Assembly (NCBI GenBank): GCA_963772065.1
Contig: CAVYVZ010000005.1
Span: 310,001-374,000, forward strand
Direction of reading: 5' to 3'
DNA from: CAVYVZ01 sp963772065
GTDB lineage: Bacteria > Acidobacteriota > Vicinamibacteria > Vicinamibacterales > UBA2999
DNA length: 64,000 nucleotides
The translations under genes were made by a program, and so were the position numbers. The first letter of the stretch is position 1, and every line of letters begins with the position of its first letter. Below are positions 60,101-64,000 of the stretch, piece after piece. Under the pieces are notes generated by a model. The model was not told the origin of the DNA, made no database searches, and worked only from the letters and a program-made list of their open reading frames with translations.

Positions 60101-60495
60101 TTGGCGAGGTGAGAATCATTGGCGACATCGGCCCGGGCACCTCGTACTTCGATCCGCTGGCATTCCGAGCGGTGACAGAGCCTCGATTCGGCAACTCGGG
60201 ATTCAATAGCGTGCGAGGGCCGGGGTTTGCCAACTTCGACTTCGCCGTGCACCGTACGTTCAACTTCCGCGATCGGTGGAACCTGCAGGTGCGCGCGGAG
60301 GTGTTCAACCTCACGAACACGCCCCACTTCGCGAACCCTGGCGATGCCAACCGCAACGTCTCGAACCTGCAGTTGAACCCGGATGGCACCATCCGGAACC
60401 TCGGCGGCTTCTCGTCGATCACCACCACGGCGAACAGCGGCCGCGACGGCATCGACGAACGCCTGATCCGATTCGGCGTGCGACTCGGGTTCTAG
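57115..60495 (+). CDS. Oar-like TonB-dependent receptor (1,126 aa), intact
   Basis: From ATG 57115 the product has a signal peptide (AAALVLAMAAAVHAQ), a carboxypeptidase-regulatory domain (LVVDVRDQSGAAVPGAEVTI, residues about 29-110), a plug with LENLPVPLGRNYQNLF and IRIEGAISNNLWLP, and a barrel with VIKSGTNQFRGSAFEYFYNE and FRFGGDVVRQAMNRF, closing LIRFGVRLGF. Alternative ATG codons at 57100 and further upstream are weaker; GGGGGACGT precedes 57115. The substrate is unknown. It is one of three consecutive TonB receptor genes at the end of the window. Confidence 0.9.
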   Translation: MHAFMNQGAFRALWRAAALVLAMAAAVHAQVLSGSLVVDVRDQSGAAVPGAEVTITQTGTNWTRSGTSNEAGTATFATVPLGTYSVKVTLSGFNESVTNDVNVTQDSVIRVRSALTVGQLTDVVTVSAGVAVLQTDRADVRTEITSKQLENLPVPLGRNYQNLFVTVPGISPPENMHSVAVNPARGLGFNSNGTTRNANAIRIEGAISNNLWLPHVAAYIPALEAIETVSVVTSSFDADQGLSGGMSANVVIKSGTNQFRGSAFEYFYNENLKSRPYFLPATEKKPEARQHQFGGTLGGPIVRNKLFFFGSYEGTYDRQRAQRFGTVPTAAMRRGDFSASATPIYDPLTGAANGSGRTAFAGNVIPANRLDPIVQKLITDLPLPTFPDRLADNYFTTGMFELTRRKTDAKVTFNASDKLILSGRLGWLNYDFDSPPMFGDLGGQPVHSVAAKAGHGLGDTYTITGSANYALSPSVLIESYTGITLIQVLSEPFRMDENLGLDFLGIPGTNGPGRLYGGWPHFEITGFSRIGYAGSENSPYVDDNWQYRYSASTSWTKGAHTFRFGGDVVRQAMNRFETGSGSGSFTFGGGPTTTVGGPSASLYNNFATFVLGLPTQIATSRIPFEDNQTRSRNWQFSIFAKDQWQIGRALTASLGARWDYFPMGTRTTRGMERFDYVNNQQLICGVGSVPTDCGYDMGKGDISPRLGLAYRASDTMVIRGGYGINYDPYPLAFVRDLLGNYPSSIGLTVTSPNAFQFAGRLADGIPEVQVPDISSGVIPVPPNIGARTLDPNPKRGYIHSFNVTVQKELPWGFTGQVAYVGTRQRDINQILNLNAGQVIGAGDAGRPYFAQFRRTAETGLLTNVGWSDYDALQTSLQRRYSNGFQMNVAYTWSKAFGICCDQLADNPPQVQAMQFFHLNEATLSHDRPHNFQASFVSELPFGQGKPFLSDGGAVSAIAGGWQVTGLLSLYSGTPFTVSSAATSLNLPNSNQMADSVGEVRIIGDIGPGTSYFDPLAFRAVTEPRFGNSGFNSVRGPGFANFDFAVHRTFNFRDRWNLQVRAEVFNLTNTPHFANPGDANRNVSNLQLNPDGTIRNLGGFSSITTTANSGRDGIDERLIRFGVRLGF

Positions 60496-60516
60496 GGATC
60501 AGGAATCAGGATTCAG

Positions 60517-60550
60517 GGAGCAGGGCTGTCTCAGGGACCAGCCCTGCTCC
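60517..60550 (+). terminator. Strong hairpin after TonB receptor gene
   Basis: GGAGCAGGGCTG (60517-60528) pairs perfectly with CAGCCCTGCTCC (60539-60550), followed by TGTTTCTTC. The hairpin is preceded by ATCAGGA direct repeats from 60497. It fits an intrinsic terminator for the receptor gene with a short T-rich tail. Confidence 0.7.
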
Positions 60551-60561
60551 TGTTTCTTCTG

Positions 60562-60640
60562 GAACGAGTACCTCAGCGACAACTGCATCCGCCGCTCGTT
60601 GCGGGCCTGACGTCACGGTGCCGAGGTTGGCGTCGGTCTG
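60562..60640 (-). pseudogene. Remnant of a TonB receptor C-terminus
   Basis: On the minus strand this 79-nt piece reads QTDANLGTVTS and, after one frame step, RNERRMQLSLRYSF. The same ending in the intact receptor at 61593 reads QTDANFGKVTSARTERRMQFGLRYSF. Nucleotide identity is roughly 70 percent by eye, so it is an older paralogous remnant and not a fresh copy. Nothing else of the receptor precedes it. Confidence 0.65.
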
Positions 60641-60667
60641 CCTTCCAGTTTGTGGAACGCGCTCGTG

Positions 60668-61318
60668 TCAGCACCACCGATAGCCCTGCACTTCCACTTC
60701 GGGCGGGGAGTGAGGGACCGTCAGCGCGACCGCAAAGCTTTCTGTGCCGGCTATGAGTGGTTGTTTGATGACGGTGGTCTTGCCATCAGTCGTGCGGAAC
60801 TTGGTCATCAGCCGTGGGTCGACAACGAGTATGGTCCGGTGTTTGTCGATGTTGTCGAGTTCGCTCAGGACCCACAGCCACTCGGTATGCGAGGCAACGG
60901 GGTTTCGCTTGAACGGCTGCGCATCCAAGATTGCCGCGAATTGATCGGGGGACAGGAGCCGACGCAGATGGCTAACGCCCTTAGAGCTATTAAACAGGTT
61001 CTCGTCGATGTAGATGGGAGAGTGGATCTTTCGGAGCACTTTGGACTCGGTCGTTTGCGGCTGCGCGAGCGCGTAAACGATGCGATCAAGGCTCGCCCGC
61101 AATTGGTGAACCGCATCACCAAAGGCGAGTCGGCAATCGCGCGGTGGTGCTAAGAAGGCGGCGGGCGCGAGGTTCGATTGCCCTTCAAGGTCGTAGTGAA
61201 GGATGGTCGTCTTACGGGTGTCTACACCAGTGCTCCGTCCAAACAGAATGTCCTTGAAGTCACCGAAATGTTTTTCGGCCCATTGGACCTTCGCCTTAGC
61301 CGCATCGAGTGACGTCAT
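60668..61318 (-). CDS. Hypothetical protein (HxLRxxLD-type), unknown function
   Basis: The 216-aa protein (ATG 61318) is cytosolic with no known domain that I recognise. The clearest segment is FGDAVHQLRASLDRIVYALA, a His-Leu-Arg helix seen in many uncharacterised bacterial proteins, followed by LNIDKHR-like ELDNIDKHRTILVV. The C-terminus is beta-rich (VEVQGYRW). Base composition is lower in GC than the flanking receptor genes, suggesting recent acquisition. It lies between the receptor remnant (60562-60640) and the intact receptor at 61593, and is divergent from a small basic ORF. Confidence 0.6.
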   Translation of the reverse strand: MTSLDAAKAKVQWAEKHFGDFKDILFGRSTGVDTRKTTILHYDLEGQSNLAPAAFLAPPRDCRLAFGDAVHQLRASLDRIVYALAQPQTTESKVLRKIHSPIYIDENLFNSSKGVSHLRRLLSPDQFAAILDAQPFKRNPVASHTEWLWVLSELDNIDKHRTILVVDPRLMTKFRTTDGKTTVIKQPLIAGTESFAVALTVPHSPPEVEVQGYRWC

Positions 61319-61336
61319 ATTGGTGCACTGCCGCCT

Positions 61337-61486
61337 ATGACGAAACGACCTGAACGACGCACGCAGACGACGAAAGAGGGCGCGGAAACACCCGATTCCA
61401 AAGCGCGACGCCTCTTCAGCGATCTGAAGAAGGTCGCCACGCCACAGAAGCAATCAAAGCACCGTCGCGCGTCCAAGAAGCGTTGA
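61337..61486 (+). CDS. Small basic protein (49 aa)
   Basis: ATG 61337 to TGA 61486 encodes 49 residues rich in Lys, Arg and Thr (TKRPERRTQTTKEGAE, SKARRLFSDLKKVATP). No family is recognised; the charge suggests nucleic-acid binding. It starts 18 nt from the divergent 61318 start, so the two may share a control region. There is no clear ribosome-binding site. It was too short for routine calling and could be spurious. Confidence 0.4.
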   Translation: MTKRPERRTQTTKEGAETPDSKARRLFSDLKKVATPQKQSKHRRASKKR

Positions 61487-61524
61487 GAACTTCGCAGGCG
61501 GGATTGTATTCCGAGGACAAGAAA

Positions 61525-61555
61525 AAGGCCCCGCAAGCCAAGCCTGCGGGGCCTT
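61525..61555 (-). terminator. Intrinsic terminator of the last TonB receptor gene
   Basis: AAGGCCCCGCA (61525-61535) pairs perfectly with TGCGGGGCCTT (61545-61555), loop 9 nt. Read on the minus strand it is followed by TTTTTC, so it is a canonical rho-independent terminator for the receptor gene ending at 61593. Confidence 0.85.
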
Positions 61556-61562
61556 GACCGAC

Positions 61563-61590
61563 GAACCTACGAACCTACGAACCTACGAAC
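61563..61590. repeat. GAACCTAC 8-nt tandem repeat at a TonB receptor stop
   Basis: GAACCTAC units start at 61563, 61571 and 61579 and end with GAAC at 61587. The array begins 3 nt after the receptor stop (61593-61595 on the minus strand) and runs up to the terminator. It shares the GAACC core and location with 29207-29248. Confidence 0.82.
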
Positions 61591-61592
61591 GT

Positions 61593-64000
61593 TTAGAAGC
61601 TATACCGCAAACCGAACTGCATGCGCCGCTCGGTGCGCGCCGATGTGACCTTCCCGAAGTTCGCGTCGGTCTGATTGCCGGCCGCGTCGAACTGCGCGGT
61701 GAGGTCGACCTCGTTGAACGACAACTGGTCGAACAGGTTGTAGATCTCCCACCGGAACTGGAGTTTGTGGTCGCCCTTCAACGGGAAGTTCTTGAAGATC
61801 GACAGGTCGTGGTTGTGGAACCCGGGCAGCGTGACGTGGTCGTTGCTGCACGTATTTCCGATGTCTCCGCGTCCCGTAGGCCGCGCGAAGGCCGACGTAT
61901 TGAACCATCGATCGATCGCCCGGTCGCCGCGCGACAGCCGGGCATCGCCCGTGATGTTCGGGAACGAGCCGTTGTTGTTGCCGCAACGCTCGCCGCCGCC
62001 GGTGAAGTCGAAGTTATCCGTGGTCGCGAAGGTGACCGATCCGATGCCGCCGGTGGCGAAAGTGCTGATCCCCGACAGGCTCCAGTTGTCGAGCAGGCCT
62101 CGCGAGGCTTTGTTGTTTCCCAGCTTCGAGCCGACGTTGGGCAGGTCGATGGTGTAGCTGGTGACGACGACGTGCTCCTGAATGTTCTGGCGGAACCGGG
62201 ACTTGTCGGCCGGAATCGGGTTGCCCGAATAGAGCGTCGCGTTCTGCGCCGCGTCGAGGAAGAAGCTCTGGTAGCCCTTCGCCCACGTGTAGCTTCCCGC
62301 CAGCTCGATACCGCCGGTGAAGCGGCGGGTCAGCTGCGTCTGAAGCGAGTTGTAGTCGGACTTCCCGGTCGGTTCCGTGATGGTGATATCGCCGAAGCCG
62401 AGGATGGGCCGCAGGAAGACATCCGGCAGCGCGCCCGGATTTGCCGCCGAAGCCGCCACCGTCGCATCGCGGTTCTGCTGGAGGAACCTGGCGCCCGCCG
62501 GGACCTGGTTCATGTTCCGCGTCGCCGGGAGGTGATGCGTCTTGTCGCCGATGAAGGCGACGTCGAGCACCGTGTTCCAGCCGATCTCTCGCTGCACACC
62601 GAAGGTGTACCGGTACGTGACGGGGCGTTTGTCTTCGCGCAGCACGCCGACCACGTTGCCCGGCGCCGTGGTGCCGACGCCAGAGGCATACGAGTTGAAG
62701 TCGGTGAAACGGACCACGCGGTCGAAGCGATACGCAGGCCCGCCAGTCGTGTAGAACCCGCCGGTGCCCTCGTGGAAGGAACCTCCCGCCACGCGGACGA
62801 CCGTCTTGTCGTTCACGGCCCAGGCAGCGCCGACGCGCGGATCCCATGAGATCGGAATCTTGTCGACGAATCCCGATCCGCCTTCGACGTAGTTGCCGTT
62901 CTCCTGCGGTACGACACCGTTGATCTGACAGGGGGTCGTGGGTGTAATCGGCCCGCAGCTGTAGCCGGTGCCTGGAACCATCTGCCCGATGAAGGTCGAC
63001 GGAACGATCTCGCCGGTGAGCGGATTCACTCCTCGGCGGCCCGCGGCGGTGTTCACAGGGTCGTAGAGGACTGGAGGCCGCCCGCCCCATCTCGGATCGA
63101 ACCGCTCGAACGTGAAGATCGACTGCTCGCCGCTCGGATGGTACGGCAGGCGCGACTTGTACATCCGGAGGCCGAGGTCCACGGTCAGGTTGGACGCCGC
63201 CTTCCAGGTGTCCTGCACGAACCACGCGTAGGTCGTCTGGATTCGGTAGTCGCCGACGCGCCCCATCGACTCGGTGTAGCTGGTCACCTGGCCGAGCAGC
63301 ATGTTGGAGAAAGCGAACCCGGTGTTGTTCGGGTTGTTCGTGTCGTTCGCAAAGCTGAACTCGCCGGAGAACTGACCGGAGCGCGCCTGCTGGAACATCT
63401 CGCGTTCACGCAGGGCGCCGCCCTTCAGCGTGTGGGCACCGCGCGTGTGCGTCACGTTGACGGCCATGGGAATCGCGTAATCGTGGCCGGTGATCGGCCA
63501 GCGGTTGTCATACGCGATGTTCGGATTCCAGTCGGTGCTTCCGCTGCTCTGAATCGTGCCGTACGTCGTCTTCGGAATCAGGTTCAGTGGATTGTTGGCC
63601 GGGGCGAACTGCGGCATGCCTGCCAGCGCCGGATAGCTCGATCGCTGAATCTTCGCGAGCTGCTGCGCGTTCTCGGGAGGCCCGTCTTCGTGGCTGTCGA
63701 ACACGCCCCAGTTGGCTTCCAGCACGGTGTTCGAGCCGAGGATCCGCGTGTAGTCGACCTTCGCCTGATCCGCCGTGAAGTCGTAGCGCTGCCGCACGAG
63801 TCCCCACCGGGCCGACGCGCCGGCCACGTTGATTCCCACGCTCTTCGTGAACCACGTCTGGCCTTTCACCGACAACGTGTCGTTCGGCGTCGGACGGTAG
63901 TCGACGCGCAGCAGATGCTGCCGGCGCGGATGCGGAATGCTGTTTTCCTGGTCGACGAAGTTGAAGCCTGCGCCCGTGGTGTTGGGCATCGGCAGGAGGT
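61593..64000 (-). CDS. TonB-dependent receptor, 5' end beyond the window
   Basis: About 800 residues of beta-barrel are visible, with no stop before the window edge, so the signal peptide, regulatory domain and plug lie outside. Barrel signatures are LRVDYRPTPNDTLSVKGQ near the edge, TTYAWFVQDTWKAASNLTVDLGLR, PRVGAAWAVNDKTVVRVAGG, RYTFGVQREIGWNTVLDVAF and the ending TERRMQFGLRYSF. It is an Oar-like receptor of unknown substrate. A strong intrinsic terminator and an 8-nt repeat follow the stop. Confidence 0.88.
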   Translation of the reverse strand, partial: LLPMPNTTGAGFNFVDQENSIPHPRRQHLLRVDYRPTPNDTLSVKGQTWFTKSVGINVAGASARWGLVRQRYDFTADQAKVDYTRILGSNTVLEANWGVFDSHEDGPPENAQQLAKIQRSSYPALAGMPQFAPANNPLNLIPKTTYGTIQSSGSTDWNPNIAYDNRWPITGHDYAIPMAVNVTHTRGAHTLKGGALREREMFQQARSGQFSGEFSFANDTNNPNNTGFAFSNMLLGQVTSYTESMGRVGDYRIQTTYAWFVQDTWKAASNLTVDLGLRMYKSRLPYHPSGEQSIFTFERFDPRWGGRPPVLYDPVNTAAGRRGVNPLTGEIVPSTFIGQMVPGTGYSCGPITPTTPCQINGVVPQENGNYVEGGSGFVDKIPISWDPRVGAAWAVNDKTVVRVAGGSFHEGTGGFYTTGGPAYRFDRVVRFTDFNSYASGVGTTAPGNVVGVLREDKRPVTYRYTFGVQREIGWNTVLDVAFIGDKTHHLPATRNMNQVPAGARFLQQNRDATVAASAANPGALPDVFLRPILGFGDITITEPTGKSDYNSLQTQLTRRFTGGIELAGSYTWAKGYQSFFLDAAQNATLYSGNPIPADKSRFRQNIQEHVVVTSYTIDLPNVGSKLGNNKASRGLLDNWSLSGISTFATGGIGSVTFATTDNFDFTGGGERCGNNNGSFPNITGDARLSRGDRAIDRWFNTSAFARPTGRGDIGNTCSNDHVTLPGFHNHDLSIFKNFPLKGDHKLQFRWEIYNLFDQLSFNEVDLTAQFDAAGNQTDANFGKVTSARTERRMQFGLRYSF

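Noticed and set aside
57625..60327. Very long open frame (about 900 aa) on the minus strand
   Set aside because: It is antisense to an intact TonB receptor and has the Arg/Val/Glu-rich composition typical of a GC-rich shadow frame, with no domain.

Overview
This is a high-GC, gene-dense chromosomal window that looks like a soil-type Acidobacteriota genome, probably Vicinamibacteria-like. That placement is inferred from content: at least six Oar-type TonB-dependent receptors with an N-terminal carboxypeptidase-regulatory domain, Tat-exported sugar enzymes, DUF1080, creatininase and GH29 proteins, and many GTG starts. No 16S or other phylogenetic marker is present. I found no rRNA, tRNA, CRISPR array or transposase. 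Many genes, including conserved ones such as the KimA transporter and the fused E1 dehydrogenase, are broken by single-base frame changes with normal protein sequence on both sides. I read most of these as assembly indels and give one merged span per gene.

Layout. 0-9 kb is an amino-sugar and sugar region: a sugar isomerase, a PIG-L deacetylase, a Gfo/Idh dehydrogenase, then a tightly coupled nagB-nagA-sodium/solute symporter operon facing a TonB receptor. 9.1-13.5 kb holds a well-conserved c-di-AMP (ydaO/yuaA) riboswitch in front of an SPFH protein and a KimA-type potassium importer, then a histidine kinase. 13.5-16.8 kb is a heavily frame-broken TonB receptor. 17-23 kb has a phosphate flavour: metallophosphoesterase, CHAD protein, choice-of-anchor I protein, membrane-anchored inorganic pyrophosphatase and MgtE. 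23.8-32.6 kb carries secreted hydrolases (PHP, S9 peptidase, DUF1080, creatininase, alpha-L-fucosidase) and a TonB receptor. 32.8-42.7 kb is mixed: flap exonuclease, SdrD-like surface protein, glycosyltransferase, HAD phosphatase, metallo-beta-lactamase-fold protein, enolase-superfamily protein, second creatininase, AraC regulator and DinB protein.

42.7-48.7 kb contains a duplicated GNAT acetyltransferase whose copies flank an integron attC-like palindrome, then a minus-strand chain SDR-cyclase-SDR and a PQQ/cytochrome c dehydrogenase. 48.8-53.6 kb is a plus-strand operon of transaldolase, 2-oxoacid dehydrogenase E2 and a fused E1 alpha/beta. 53.7-64 kb is dominated by three TonB receptors, the last cut by the window edge.

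Gene ends are decorated with unusual short tandem repeats (7-, 8- and 13-nt units). Several run as direct copies followed by inverted copies, so they can fold, and some start inside the stop codon of the preceding gene. The most notable signals are the c-di-AMP riboswitch/SPFH/KimA unit, the repeat families, and the attC-like site between the duplicated acetyltransferases.
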